A DNA stretch of 64,000 nucleotides, taken from the NCBI GenBank assembly GCA_023300545.1, contig JALZVT010000007.1:1-64000 (forward strand), written 5' to 3'. The notes below the pieces were generated by a model. That model was not told the DNA's origin. It did not search any database and was given only the letters and a program-made list of their open reading frames with translations. Below, in pieces: positions 37,768-47,021 of this stretch. Each line of letters begins with the position of its first letter. The stretch's first letter is position 1. This DNA is from Pseudomonadales bacterium (GTDB lineage: Bacteria > Pseudomonadota > Gammaproteobacteria > Pseudomonadales > Azotimanducaceae). The position numbers were made by a program, and so were the translations under genes.

Positions 37768-38786
37768 TAGTTGTGCGCGTGCAGCGCGTCGTTCAGCTCG
37801 ATCGCTGAACGATTGGTGCGGCATTGCACTTCGCCGGTCGCGCTGTGCCGAATGAACAGCAAATCAGACTCGCCGGCAAGATCACGGGCTTTCACCTGAC
37901 GGCTGTCGCCACTGCCGTCCAGCAGTCTGACAATAGTGCCCGCAGTAATGTACAGGCCGGCTTCGATGGTGCATCTATCCCCCAGAGGTATGCCGGTGCC
38001 AGCGTTCGCGCCAATCAGACAGTTTTCGCCAACAGCCACGCGTTCTTTGCCACCGCCGGAAAGCGTGCCCATTGTGCTCGCGCTGCCGCCCAGGTCGGTG
38101 TTAGCGCCAAGAATAACGCCTTGGGAAATTCGTCCTTCAACCATGTTGGGACCGACCGAGCCTGAGTTGAAGTTGATCTGACCCTCGTGCATGACGGTGG
38201 TGCCGTCACCGACATACGCGCCAAGCCGCACACGGGACGCATTGGCAATGCGTACGCCTGCAGGTTGCACGTAATCGGCCATTTGCGGAAATTTGTCGAG
38301 GGAGTGCACGTGCAGCAATGTGCCACCCAAGCGCGCTTGCAGTGTTGCGGCAGGCACCTCAGCGGGGTCCATCGGGCCCTGGTTGGTCCAGGCGATGGTG
38401 GGCAAGTGCGCAAAAATGCCATCCAGATTGAGTGTGTTAGGCAAGGTTAGCCGATGTGACAGCAAGTGCAGCTTCAGATACGCCTCGGGGGTGGATTCGA
38501 TGGGTGCATCTTGCTCGAGTGCAACGGCGAGTACGGTTTGGTTAGCATCGGCAAAGGCTTGGGCCGACTGTGCTGCTGCTGCATGACCGCTGGCTGCCAG
38601 CAGTGTCGCCAGCTCGCCTGCTTGGCTCGCCGAGACGTCACTGACCCCGGCGCCTGTGATGGCCAGAATGGCGCTGGCGGTCGCGCTATCAGGGCGCAGC
38701 AAGGGCGCTGGAAACCAGGTGTCCAGAATGCTGCCAGCTGCGTTGCGATTCGCGTGGCCAAGGCCAAAGGCGAAGAGTTCGGTCAT
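37767..38786 (-). CDS. dapD: Tetrahydrodipicolinate N-succinyltransferase (long type)
   Basis: It succinylates tetrahydrodipicolinate in the diaminopimelate pathway. The 339 residues and the sequence (VRIANASRVRLGAYVGDGTTVMHEG, NFNSGSVGPNMVEGRIS) match the longer Pseudomonas-type DapD rather than the 274-residue enteric type. A left-handed beta-helix of hexapeptide repeats covers about 165-300. The 82-bp leader holds short AACTAA-type repeats. It is coupled to dapE and preceded by dapC, so three consecutive pathway genes are grouped. Confidence 0.94.
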   Translation of the reverse strand: MTELFAFGLGHANRNAAGSILDTWFPAPLLRPDSATASAILAITGAGVSDVSASQAGELATLLAASGHAAAAQSAQAFADANQTVLAVALEQDAPIESTPEAYLKLHLLSHRLTLPNTLNLDGIFAHLPTIAWTNQGPMDPAEVPAATLQARLGGTLLHVHSLDKFPQMADYVQPAGVRIANASRVRLGAYVGDGTTVMHEGQINFNSGSVGPNMVEGRISQGVILGANTDLGGSASTMGTLSGGGKERVAVGENCLIGANAGTGIPLGDRCTIEAGLYITAGTIVRLLDGSGDSRQVKARDLAGESDLLFIRHSATGEVQCRTNRSAIELNDALHAHN

Positions 38787-38867
38787 ATCGGTGGTGTCCG
38801 TTATTAGTTATTAGCCATTAGTTGTTAGTTGATTCGATGTTAAGGGCGATTAAGTACGTGGCCTAGT

Positions 38868-40085
38868 TTACGCAACAAATGCCGCGATGCGCTCTGCTGC
38901 GGCCACGCAATTGTCGAGCGGTGCGACCAGTGCGATGCGGATGTGGTTACTGCCGGGGTTGCTGCCGTCTGACCCGCGTCTACTGAGGAATGAGCCGGGC
39001 AATACGGTGACATTCTGGGCGGCAAACAGGGCGGCTGCAAACTCAGAATCGTCTTTGTATTGGTCGTTGTGCAGTTCTGCAGGAATGCGTGGCCAGAGAA
39101 AAAAGGCCGCCTCGGGCTGGGTGACATCCATGTGTGCGGCGAGCAGCGGTGTTACCGCCGAAAATTTCTCCCGATACAGTGCTCGATTGAGAATGACATG
39201 CGCTTCGTCTGCCCAAGCGAGAGCGCTCACCGCTTGCGCGTGTGCGGGCATCGCACAGCCATGGTAGGTGCGGTACTGCAGGTAAGGGGCAAGCAAGCGG
39301 GCATCACCAGCGACAAAGCCGGAACGCAGTCCAGGCAAGTTTGAGCGCTTTGACAGGCTGTTGAACACAACACAGCCGCGGTAGTCGTCCCGGCCTGAGA
39401 GTCGGCAAGCCTCGAGCAAACCAGGGGGTGGTGCTGCCTCGTTGTTATAGATCTCGGAGTAGCACTCGTCGGACGCAATCACAAACCCGTACTGGTCTCG
39501 TAGATCCAGCAGGTTCTGTAGTGCGTCGAGCCCTAACACGGCGCCCGTAGGGTTGCCCGGTGTGCACAGATAAACCAACTCACAGCGTCGCCAGGTCGCG
39601 GCTGACACGGCGCTAAAATCGGGTAGGTAGCCTGTTGTTGCGGTGGTTGGTAAAAACACCGGCTCGGCGCCGCGTAAGAGCGTGGCGCCTTCGTAGATCT
39701 GGTAGAACGGGTTGGGCAGCAGCACGGCCGCTCCGGGTTTGCCGCTTAGCACGGCCTGGCCAAAGCTGAACAGCGCCTCGCGGGTTCCGCTCACGGGTAA
39801 AACTTCGCTGTGGGGATCGAGCTTGGCACCGAAGCGCTGACCGACCCAGTTGGTAATGGCTTCGCGTAATTGCTCGCTGCCCAGCGTTGCCGGATAAGTG
39901 CCAAGGCCCTGACGCACAAGGGCCTCGTCGCACAGAGCCTCAACCAAAAAATCAGCAGCAGGGTGCTTGGGTTCGCCAATGGACAATGGCACATGGGTCA
40001 AATGTGCAGGGGGCATGATATCGGCTTTCAGCGCATTGAGGCGCTGAAACGGGTAGAGCTGGAGGTTGTTCAGCGCTGGATTCAT
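38868..40085 (-). CDS. dapC: Succinyldiaminopimelate transaminase
   Basis: This PLP-dependent class I/II aminotransferase has 405 residues. The PLP lysine is in SLSKRSNLPGLRSGFVAGD, and the cofactor-binding CTPGNPTGAVL and SDECYSEIY segments are present. Identity as DapC rather than another aminotransferase is supported by the start (NNLQLYPFQRLNAL) and by its position between glnD and dapD, the same as in Pseudomonas. It lies 36 bp after glnD. Confidence 0.93.
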   Translation of the reverse strand: MNPALNNLQLYPFQRLNALKADIMPPAHLTHVPLSIGEPKHPAADFLVEALCDEALVRQGLGTYPATLGSEQLREAITNWVGQRFGAKLDPHSEVLPVSGTREALFSFGQAVLSGKPGAAVLLPNPFYQIYEGATLLRGAEPVFLPTTATTGYLPDFSAVSAATWRRCELVYLCTPGNPTGAVLGLDALQNLLDLRDQYGFVIASDECYSEIYNNEAAPPPGLLEACRLSGRDDYRGCVVFNSLSKRSNLPGLRSGFVAGDARLLAPYLQYRTYHGCAMPAHAQAVSALAWADEAHVILNRALYREKFSAVTPLLAAHMDVTQPEAAFFLWPRIPAELHNDQYKDDSEFAAALFAAQNVTVLPGSFLSRRGSDGSNPGSNHIRIALVAPLDNCVAAAERIAAFVA

Positions 40086-40121
40086 GGGGTACTTCTCATG
40101 GCTATGGGGCCGTTACGTTTG

Positions 40122-42743
40122 TCAGTGCAGATCGAGACGCTGGCGGATGCTGTTGGTGATCATGTAGACCTGTTCGGGGTCGGTAAACGGCGAATCGTCT
40201 TCCTGAGTGATTTCGAAAAAGTCTTCCACTCGATTGCCCAGAGTATTAATGCGGGCGCTGCACACCAGAATGCCGATCTCATTGAAGATTTCCCCCAGTC
40301 GTGCGAGCAACCCAGGGCGGTCGATGGTAATGACCGTCAGCAGTGAAACGCTCGCGTCTTTCGGTGTATGTAGCGTCACGTTGCTGGGAGTGATCATTTG
40401 CTGGCGTTGGCGGGGCAGCCGGGAGCGCTGTTCTGCGGTGTCGCTATCGGCGCTAGCAACCCCTTCGCCGAGAGCGACCTCGAGGGCTGCGTGCACCCGT
40501 TCGCGATGCGCACCACTGGTGACGAGAGACTCGCCTTCGTCGTTGAGAACAATAAAAGCGTTTAGGCAGCGATCGTCTGTGGTGGATTGGATAAACGCAT
40601 CAAAAACCGCCAGTTTGTGCTTTTCAAGTACCGATACAGTGTCGCGAAACAGGCCGATACGGTCGTGGGCGTAGGCGAGAATTTCCGTCACACTTTCACC
40701 CGCAAGTTGTCCGGGTCTGTCGCGAATAACAATCATAGGGCCATCGTTGATGTCATGACTCGCGCAGGCGACCAGTATGCCGGCGGCCACGTCAGGCTCG
40801 TAACGAAAGCAGAACTCTTCGCCGGCGATTTCGAGAAGATTGTCTGGCAAGGGGGCACTTGAATCCTCGGTGCCGTCTTTCTTTAAAAAAAAGGCAGTTG
40901 TGATGGCGTCTTTACTTAGCGCGAGCAGGGCTTCGCGATCGCGCACGGCACCTTCTTCAAGGAACCCGCGCGTGTGCTGATACAGCTGCCGAAGCAGAGT
41001 AGCTCGCCAGCTGTTCCACAGCGTCGGATTGGTTGCCGTAATGTCTGCGGCAGTGAGCGCGTAGAGATAATCCAACCGGTCTCTATTGAGCACTTCTCGT
41101 GCAAAATCGGCGATGACATCAGGATCGTTAATGTCTTTACGCTGCGCGGTTGAGGACATCAGCAGGTGCGTGCGCACCAGCCAGCACACCAGATCAGTGT
41201 CTTCTACAGAGATTCCGTGGCGTTCGCAAAATTTAGCGGCGTCCACCGCGCCGAGTTGCGAGTGGTCGCCGCCACGTCCTTTACCAATGTCGTGATACAG
41301 ACCGGCGATATAAAGCAGTTCGACCTTGGGTACAGACAGCACGCACGCATGCGCAACAGGGTAGGTCTCTTCCGCTTTGCGATAGCGAAATTTTCGCATG
41401 TTGCCAATGACGGTCATGGTGTGTGCATCTACGGTGTAGATGTGAAACAGATCGTGCTGCATTTGCCCCACGATACGGCCGAATTCAGGCAGATATTTGC
41501 TGAGAATGCCGTAACGTCGCATGCGGGTGAGTTGCGAGACCAATGCATAAGGCGCGCGCATCAGATCGAGAAACAGCTGGACCACTTTCGGGTCGTTGCG
41601 AAACTGATCATCTATCAAATGCAGATTGTCGCGAATTTCGCGAATGGTGCTTGCGCGCACACCGGCAATGCCTTGACGGTTGCACATGATCACAAACAGT
41701 TCGAGCAACGCACTGGGTGTTTGTGCAAACACCTCAGAGTTCACTGTTTCAATATAATGGTTGCGTAACCGAAAGCGCTCGTTGATCGCATCCATGCGCG
41801 GCCGACGTAAACCCTGGACAATGGTCTCCTCAAAGGTTTGCAGAACAATGTCGTTCACTTCACGCAGTGCTAGCACGTGTCGGTAATACAGCTGCATGAA
41901 ACCTTCAACGCCTCGCTTGGCGTCGGTATCTGCGTAGCCAAAACGTTGTGCCAGTTCGCGTTGGTACTCGAACTGCAGGCGATCTTCTTTACGCCCTGCA
42001 ATGAGGTGCAGGCCATAGCGTACCCAGGATAAAAAGCGTTTACCTTCTAATAGCCACTCTTCTTCCTGTTCTGTGAGTACGCCCTGTTCGCGCAGCAGGC
42101 TCGTTTCGGTCGTGCCAAACTCGCGACGAACGATCCAGAAGACGGTATGCAGGTCGCGCAATCCGCCGGGTGAGGACTTGATGTTGGGTTCAAGGCCGTA
42201 CTCGATGTTGTCAAAATTTTGGTGGCGGGTAGTTTGTTCGTCACGTTTTGCAGCAAAGAATTTTGCGCTCGGCCACAGGCGCCTGGCAGCCATGGCGCGA
42301 TCGAGACTGCGGGTTAGTTTTTCGTCGCCAAACAACAAGCGACGTTCGAACATGGCGGTGGCCGTGGTGATATCGTTAGCAGACTCGCGGCGACAATCGC
42401 GTACAGTGCGAACACTGTGGCCGATCTCGCAACCGAGGTCCCACAGCCTCTGTACAAACGCTTCGAGCTCGCCGGTCCAGCTACCCCGGCGTTTGACGAG
42501 AATCAGCAGGTCAATGTCGGAACCGGGGTGCAGTTCAGCACGGCCGTAGCCGCCGACAGCGTAGAGGGCCATCTGCTCTCGAGCAGCAGCCGGTAGGTGG
42601 CTTTCCCACAGTTCACCAAGTATTCCGTCGAACAAGGCGGAACGCTCGGCCAGTAGTACATCGATTTCTGCGCTTTGCCAAAATCGATCAGCGAGTTTTG
42701 CGTCGGCCTCGCTGATTCTCTGCCGCACAGAGAGTTCGCTCAC
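40122..42743 (-). CDS. glnD: [Protein-PII] uridylyltransferase/uridylyl-removing enzyme
   Basis: This sensor of glutamine modifies PII proteins to set nitrogen metabolism. The 873 residues (E. coli 890) contain the nucleotidyltransferase motif GGYGRAELHPGSDIDLLI (about 64-81). The central HD hydrolase motif is GLYHDIGKGRGGDHS, and two C-terminal ACT domains (DRIGLFRDTVSVLEKH and DRPGLLARLGEIFNEIG) follow. No degraded motif was seen, so both activities should be kept. Its ATG overlaps the map stop. Confidence 0.96.
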   Translation of the reverse strand: MSELSVRQRISEADAKLADRFWQSAEIDVLLAERSALFDGILGELWESHLPAAAREQMALYAVGGYGRAELHPGSDIDLLILVKRRGSWTGELEAFVQRLWDLGCEIGHSVRTVRDCRRESANDITTATAMFERRLLFGDEKLTRSLDRAMAARRLWPSAKFFAAKRDEQTTRHQNFDNIEYGLEPNIKSSPGGLRDLHTVFWIVRREFGTTETSLLREQGVLTEQEEEWLLEGKRFLSWVRYGLHLIAGRKEDRLQFEYQRELAQRFGYADTDAKRGVEGFMQLYYRHVLALREVNDIVLQTFEETIVQGLRRPRMDAINERFRLRNHYIETVNSEVFAQTPSALLELFVIMCNRQGIAGVRASTIREIRDNLHLIDDQFRNDPKVVQLFLDLMRAPYALVSQLTRMRRYGILSKYLPEFGRIVGQMQHDLFHIYTVDAHTMTVIGNMRKFRYRKAEETYPVAHACVLSVPKVELLYIAGLYHDIGKGRGGDHSQLGAVDAAKFCERHGISVEDTDLVCWLVRTHLLMSSTAQRKDINDPDVIADFAREVLNRDRLDYLYALTAADITATNPTLWNSWRATLLRQLYQHTRGFLEEGAVRDREALLALSKDAITTAFFLKKDGTEDSSAPLPDNLLEIAGEEFCFRYEPDVAAGILVACASHDINDGPMIVIRDRPGQLAGESVTEILAYAHDRIGLFRDTVSVLEKHKLAVFDAFIQSTTDDRCLNAFIVLNDEGESLVTSGAHRERVHAALEVALGEGVASADSDTAEQRSRLPRQRQQMITPSNVTLHTPKDASVSLLTVITIDRPGLLARLGEIFNEIGILVCSARINTLGNRVEDFFEITQEDDSPFTDPEQVYMITNSIRQRLDLH

Positions 42744-43531
42744 GAGAAATCTTCTTCGTCCCGTGCGGTTAAGACCTCAACACCGTCATCGGTGACCAAC
42801 AATGTGTGTTCCCACTGTGCTGAGAGCTTGTGATCCTTGGTCACTGCTGTCCACTGGTCGGGCAGGATTTTGACCTGGCGTTTGCCGGCGTTAATCATGG
42901 GCTCGATGGTGAAAGCCATGCCGGCTTGGAGTGTCATGCCGGTGCCGCGACGCCCGTAGTGCAATACCTGGGGCTCGCTGTGGAAGGTGTCGCCGATGCC
43001 GTGCCCGCAAAACTCCCGGACGACGGAGAAATTGCTGCCTTCGGCGTGACGCTGAATGACGTGGCCGATGTCGCCTAAGGTGGCGCCGGGCTTCACTTCA
43101 GCAATGCCTTTGTAGAGGCACTCTTGGGTGACGGCGACGAGCCGCTGGGCCAATACCGTGGGTTTGCCGACAAAAAACATCTTACTGGTATCGCCGTAAT
43201 AGCCCTCGCGTATGACAGTGACGTCGATATTCAGCGCATCGCCGTTTTTCAAGGTTTTGCGGTCTGACGGAATACCGTGGCAAACCACATGGTTAACGCT
43301 TGTACAGATTGACTTGGGGAATGGCGGGGTGCCTGGGCCGTTGGTGTAGTTCAGCGGGGCAGGGATGCAATCCAGCTCGTCCACAATAAAGTTATGACAC
43401 AGTCGGTCGAGTTCGCCGGTTGTGACGCCTGCCTTGACGTGCTCTCCGATCATGTCCAAAACACTGGCAGCTAGCTTGCCTGCTGCGCGCATTTTGGTGA
43501 TTTCGTCGGGTTCCAGCAGCTTGATCGTCAT
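42740..43531 (-). CDS. map: Methionine aminopeptidase, type I
   Basis: It removes N-terminal methionine from nascent proteins. The 263 residues match E. coli (264). The five metal ligands are seen in order: Asp in ALNIDVTV, Asp in YYGDTSKMF, His in FCGHGIG, Glu in FTIEPMI, and Glu in QWEHTLLV. It is divergent from rpsB across 263 bp, the usual arrangement, and heads the leftward operon with glnD. Confidence 0.97.
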   Translation of the reverse strand: MTIKLLEPDEITKMRAAGKLAASVLDMIGEHVKAGVTTGELDRLCHNFIVDELDCIPAPLNYTNGPGTPPFPKSICTSVNHVVCHGIPSDRKTLKNGDALNIDVTVIREGYYGDTSKMFFVGKPTVLAQRLVAVTQECLYKGIAEVKPGATLGDIGHVIQRHAEGSNFSVVREFCGHGIGDTFHSEPQVLHYGRRGTGMTLQAGMAFTIEPMINAGKRQVKILPDQWTAVTKDHKLSAQWEHTLLVTDDGVEVLTARDEEDFS

Positions 43532-43595
43532 AGGGGCAGATTATCCATCTTGGCGTGATCTAGAGAATCGAGTGGTTAACTCGGTTAAAGGGTGT

Positions 43596-43630
43596 TTTAC
43601 GGCGTAGCCCTTCATGGTATAAAGCGCGCC
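43596..43630 (+). promoter_or_regulatory. Candidate rpsB-tsf promoter
   Basis: TTTACG (43596-43601), a 16-bp spacer, and an extended -10 TGG-TATAAA (43618-43623) are followed by the GC-rich stretch GCGCGCCGCG. That discriminator type is typical of promoters shut down by ppGpp and DksA. Transcription would start near 43630, leaving a leader of about 165 nt where S2 autoregulation is known in E. coli. Confidence 0.5.
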
Positions 43631-43794
43631 GCGTTGTGGCAATGATCGGGCTATATTCCAGATTGGTGTCCCAACGCATTAACTATACTTTACTTAAATC
43701 CACACGTTGTTCGTCACATCCCCGTGGGTGCGCGCTGAGAAAGGCGAGTTCGGGTATGGGAGCAGCGGAGGCTTAACCCCTTGGAGAAAAATCT

Positions 43795-44697
43795 ATGACA
43801 GTCAGTATGCGTGACATGCTGGAGGCCGGCGTGCATTTCGGTCACCAAACCCGTTTCTGGAACCCGAAGATGGCCCCGTACATCTTTGGTGCTCGAAATA
43901 ATATTCATATCATTAACCTCGAAAAGACCGTTCCTGCCTTTAACGTGGCCCTGGAAGAAATCAAGAGTCTTGCCGCACGAAAAAACAAGATCCTTTTTGT
44001 GGGCACTAAGCGCTCAGCAGCCAAGGTGATTGCAGAGCAGGCAGCCAGCGTCGGTATGCCGTTTGTCGACCAGCGTTGGCTAGGTGGCATGCTCACTAAC
44101 TACAAGACCATCCGCCAGTCGATCAAGCGTCTCAAAGACCTTGAGATTCAAGCGGCCGATGGCACCTTTGAGCGTCTCACTAAGAAAGAAGCGCTGCAAA
44201 GAACCCGCATGATGGACAAGCTCGAACGCAGTCTTGGCGGAATTAAAGACATGGGCGGCTTGCCTGACGCGCTGTTTGTTGTTGACGTTCAGCACGAGCA
44301 CATTGCTATTTCAGAAGCCAACAAACTCGGCATTCCGGTTATTGGTATTGTCGATTCCAACAGTAACCCAGATGGCGTAGACCACGTGATTCCAGGTAAT
44401 GACGACGCGATTCGGGCCATTCGCCTGTACGTTGCGGCCGTTGCCGATGCCGTGTCTGAAGGGCAGGAAGAAGCCGGCGCTGAGGTGACTATTGGCGATT
44501 TTGTTGAAGTTGAAGAAGCGGCAGCAGAAGTAGCTGCACCTGAAGCACCAGCAGCCCCTGCGGCTGCTGAAGATGCGCCTGCCAGCGCTGCTTCGCTGGC
44601 TGCACTGACCGGTGACGCACCTGCGGCTACTCCACCAGCTGCGCCCGCGGCGTCTTCACCAACAGCTACCCCCAATAAAGAAGGGGGTGCTGCGTAA
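43795..44697 (+). CDS. rpsB: 30S ribosomal protein S2
   Basis: This is a structural protein of the small subunit. Residues 1-224 align throughout with bacterial S2 ([26 protein letters not shown]-type start, [38 protein letters not shown]). The protein then continues for 76 residues rich in Ala, Pro and Glu, with no counterpart in the 241-residue E. coli S2. GGAG lies 8 bp before the ATG. tsf starts at the next base after the stop. Confidence 0.96.
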   Translation: MTVSMRDMLEAGVHFGHQTRFWNPKMAPYIFGARNNIHIINLEKTVPAFNVALEEIKSLAARKNKILFVGTKRSAAKVIAEQAASVGMPFVDQRWLGGMLTNYKTIRQSIKRLKDLEIQAADGTFERLTKKEALQRTRMMDKLERSLGGIKDMGGLPDALFVVDVQHEHIAISEANKLGIPVIGIVDSNSNPDGVDHVIPGNDDAIRAIRLYVAAVADAVSEGQEEAGAEVTIGDFVEVEEAAAEVAAPEAPAAPAAAEDAPASAASLAALTGDAPAATPPAAPAASSPTATPNKEGGAA

Positions 44698-45561
44698 ATG
44701 GCGATTACCGCATCACAGGTCAAGGAGCTGCGCGAGCGCACTGGCCTCGGCATGATGGATTGCAAAAAAGCGCTGACCGAAGCGGACGGCGACATGGAGC
44801 TTGCGATTGATAATTTACGTAAATCAAGCGCCGTAAAGGCTGCCAAAAAGGCAGATCGTACGGCGGCGGATGGTTTGCTTGGCCTTAAGGTTGCTGCTGA
44901 CGGTAAGAAGGCAGCGATGGTTGAAATCAACATCGAGACTGACTTTGCGGCCAAGAATGAGCAGTTCATTGCCTTTGTGGCGCGGGTGACCGACGCCATA
45001 TTTGAGCAGGGTACTGACGACATCATGGCGATCGACGGCATTGATGCTGAGCGTGAAACCCTGGTACAGGCCATTGGCGAAAACGTCTCGCTGCGTCGTG
45101 CAGTTTACGTTGATGCGGGTGACGGTGTTGTCTCGCACTACCTGCATAGTGATAACCGTAAGGGCACCCTCGTGGTACTCACTGGCGGTGATGCTGAGCT
45201 GGGTAAAGATATTGCGATGCACGTGACGGCCAGCAGTCCGATGGTTGTCAACCAGAGTGAAGTGCCTGAAGCGGCCGTTGCCAAAGAGCGTGAAATCGCG
45301 ACAGGCCAGGCGGCTGAAAGTGGCAAGCCACCTGAGATTGTTGAAAAGATGGTGGAAGGCAAGGTGCGCAAGTTCCTCGCTGAAGTCAGTCTGGTCGATC
45401 AGCCGTTTGTCAAAGACAGCAACATGAAAGTCAGCAAGCTGCTAAAAGACGCTGGCGCCGAAGTCACACGTTTTGTGCGGTATGAAGTTGGCGAAGGCAT
45501 CGAAGTAGTGACAGTCGACTTTGCCGATGAAGTTGCTGCGCAGCTGAAGAAAGACGACTAG
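44698..45561 (+). CDS. tsf: Elongation factor Ts
   Basis: It is the guanine-nucleotide exchange factor for EF-Tu. The 287 residues (E. coli 283) carry the N-terminal domain VKELRERTGLGMMDCKKAL and the exchange-core motif ETDFAAKNEQF. The stop of rpsB immediately precedes its ATG, so translation is probably coupled. A strong hairpin with a T-run follows. Confidence 0.97.
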   Translation: MAITASQVKELRERTGLGMMDCKKALTEADGDMELAIDNLRKSSAVKAAKKADRTAADGLLGLKVAADGKKAAMVEINIETDFAAKNEQFIAFVARVTDAIFEQGTDDIMAIDGIDAERETLVQAIGENVSLRRAVYVDAGDGVVSHYLHSDNRKGTLVVLTGGDAELGKDIAMHVTASSPMVVNQSEVPEAAVAKEREIATGQAAESGKPPEIVEKMVEGKVRKFLAEVSLVDQPFVKDSNMKVSKLLKDAGAEVTRFVRYEVGEGIEVVTVDFADEVAAQLKKDD

Positions 45562-45569
45562 CCAGACCT

Positions 45570-45602
45570 CTGGGGTCAGGATGAATTCTGACCCCGGTTT
45601 TT
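45570..45602 (+). terminator. Intrinsic terminator after tsf, copy 2 of a dispersed palindrome
   Basis: CTGGGGTCAGGA pairs with TTCTGACCCCGG (two wobbles) around a TGAA tetraloop, followed directly by TTTTT. The core differs by two bases from the hairpin at 15461-15488. This copy has all parts of a Rho-independent terminator. Confidence 0.8.
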
Positions 45603-45639
45603 GCGGCCTTTTACCAAACAACCAGAAGTAGCCCTAACC

Positions 45640-46341
45640 ATGAAAAGAATCCTGCTGAAGCTGAGTGGTGAGGCCCTGGCCGGGCAGGGTGAATTTGGTA
45701 TTGATCCCGAGGTGGTGGGGCGTATTGCCCGGGAAATTAAGGCCGTTGCAGAAGGTGGCACCCAGGTGGCGGTCGTCCTTGGCGGCGGTAACCTGTTTCG
45801 AGGCGCCGAACTGCAAGCCGCGGGTATGGATCGGGTGACCGGTGACCATATGGGCATGATGGCAACCGTCATGAACGCGCTGGCCTTTCGCGACATGCTG
45901 CGAACACTTGGGCTTGGTGCTCAGGTCTTCTCGGCTCTCAAGATTGCCACCATTGCAGAGGGCTATTCCCGGGATGGTGCGCTGCGCGCGATGGAAGAGG
46001 GCCGAATTGCGATTTTTGCAGCCGGTACCGGCAACCCATTTTTCACCACCGATTCTGCCGCCTGTTTGCGGGGCATCGAAATTGCCGCTGACGTTGTTCT
46101 TAAGGCGACCAAGGTTGATGGTGTTTATAGCGCCGACCCTATGCTCGACAAAACGGCAGAGCGGTTTGACACCCTGAGCTATAACGAAGTTATCAGCCGT
46201 GATTTGAAGGTGATGGATCTCACCGCATTCTCGTTGTGTCGCGACCATCAAATGCCGCTGGTGGTGTTTGATATGAATGAGCCGAATGCCCTAGCCCGTA
46301 TTGTGGGTGGCGAGCGCGTGGGCACCCTTATTACCGCCTAA
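45640..46341 (+). CDS. pyrH: Uridylate kinase
   Basis: It phosphorylates UMP to UDP. ATG 45640 gives 233 residues (E. coli 241) and starts at the family segment [12 protein letters not shown]. The nucleotide- and UMP-binding segments [26 protein letters not shown] and [13 protein letters not shown] are intact. The ribosome-binding site is not obvious. It follows the tsf terminator, so it may have its own start of transcription within the short gap. Confidence 0.96.
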   Translation: MKRILLKLSGEALAGQGEFGIDPEVVGRIAREIKAVAEGGTQVAVVLGGGNLFRGAELQAAGMDRVTGDHMGMMATVMNALAFRDMLRTLGLGAQVFSALKIATIAEGYSRDGALRAMEEGRIAIFAAGTGNPFFTTDSAACLRGIEIAADVVLKATKVDGVYSADPMLDKTAERFDTLSYNEVISRDLKVMDLTAFSLCRDHQMPLVVFDMNEPNALARIVGGERVGTLITA

Positions 46342-46387
46342 ATAGGTCTAATCGGTAAAATTGCGCAAAATAGTCACATTGCGGGTT

Positions 46388-46415
46388 ATGCCTAGGCATC
46401 CGAACAGGCGATAAT
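46388..46415 (+). promoter_or_regulatory. Palindrome and -10-like box before frr
   Basis: ATGCCTAGGCAT (46388-46399) is a perfect 12-bp palindrome in the 117-bp pyrH-frr gap. A GATAAT box is at 46410-46415, with 10 bp between the two. The palindrome could be an operator over the -35 region of a frr promoter; this is inference only. Confidence 0.3.
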
Positions 46416-46458
46416 CTCGCTCTTGATACCACTCTGATTGAGACAGACAGGAACGACG

Positions 46459-47016
46459 GTGATTAAAGAAATCGAGGAAGACGCCAACGAGCGCATGGGC
46501 AAGACCGTAGGAACCTTCCATGGTGCCCTCGCTAGAATTCGTACTGGCCGCGCCAACCCCAGCCTGCTCGATACCATCGAAATTGATTACTACGGCTCGC
46601 CGACACCGCTCAGCCAGGCTGCCAGCATTTCGGTTGAAGATGCCCGTACTTTGACTATCTCGCCCTGGGAAAAAAATCTGATTCCAGAAATTGAGAAAGC
46701 CATTCTCAAGAGTGACCTCGGTATTACGCCTGCTGCCAACTCAGATGTTGTCCGCTTGCCACTGCCACCCTTAACTGAAGAAAACCGTCGTGACCTTGTG
46801 CGTCAAGCTAAAGGCGAAGCCGAAAACGCGAAGGTTGCCGTCCGCAATATTCGACGCGATGCAATCGCAGATATTCGCGAGCTGCTGAAAGAAAAAGAAA
46901 TTGCTGAAGACGACGGTAAGCGCGGCGAAGATGCTGTGCAAAAGATTACCGATCAGCGCGTCGCCGAGATAGACAAAGTGCTGTTGGCGAAAGAAACGGA
47001 TCTGCTGGAGATCTGA
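46459..47016 (+). CDS. frr: Ribosome recycling factor
   Basis: With EF-G it splits post-termination ribosomes. GTG 46459 is chosen because AGGA precedes it by 6 bp and the product is then 185 residues, exactly the E. coli length. It begins IKEIEEDANERM, and GALARIRTGRANPSLLD is the conserved hinge region. uppS begins 5 bp after its stop. Confidence 0.96.
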   Translation: MIKEIEEDANERMGKTVGTFHGALARIRTGRANPSLLDTIEIDYYGSPTPLSQAASISVEDARTLTISPWEKNLIPEIEKAILKSDLGITPAANSDVVRLPLPPLTEENRRDLVRQAKGEAENAKVAVRNIRRDAIADIRELLKEKEIAEDDGKRGEDAVQKITDQRVAEIDKVLLAKETDLLEI

Positions 47017-47021
47017 GGGCA

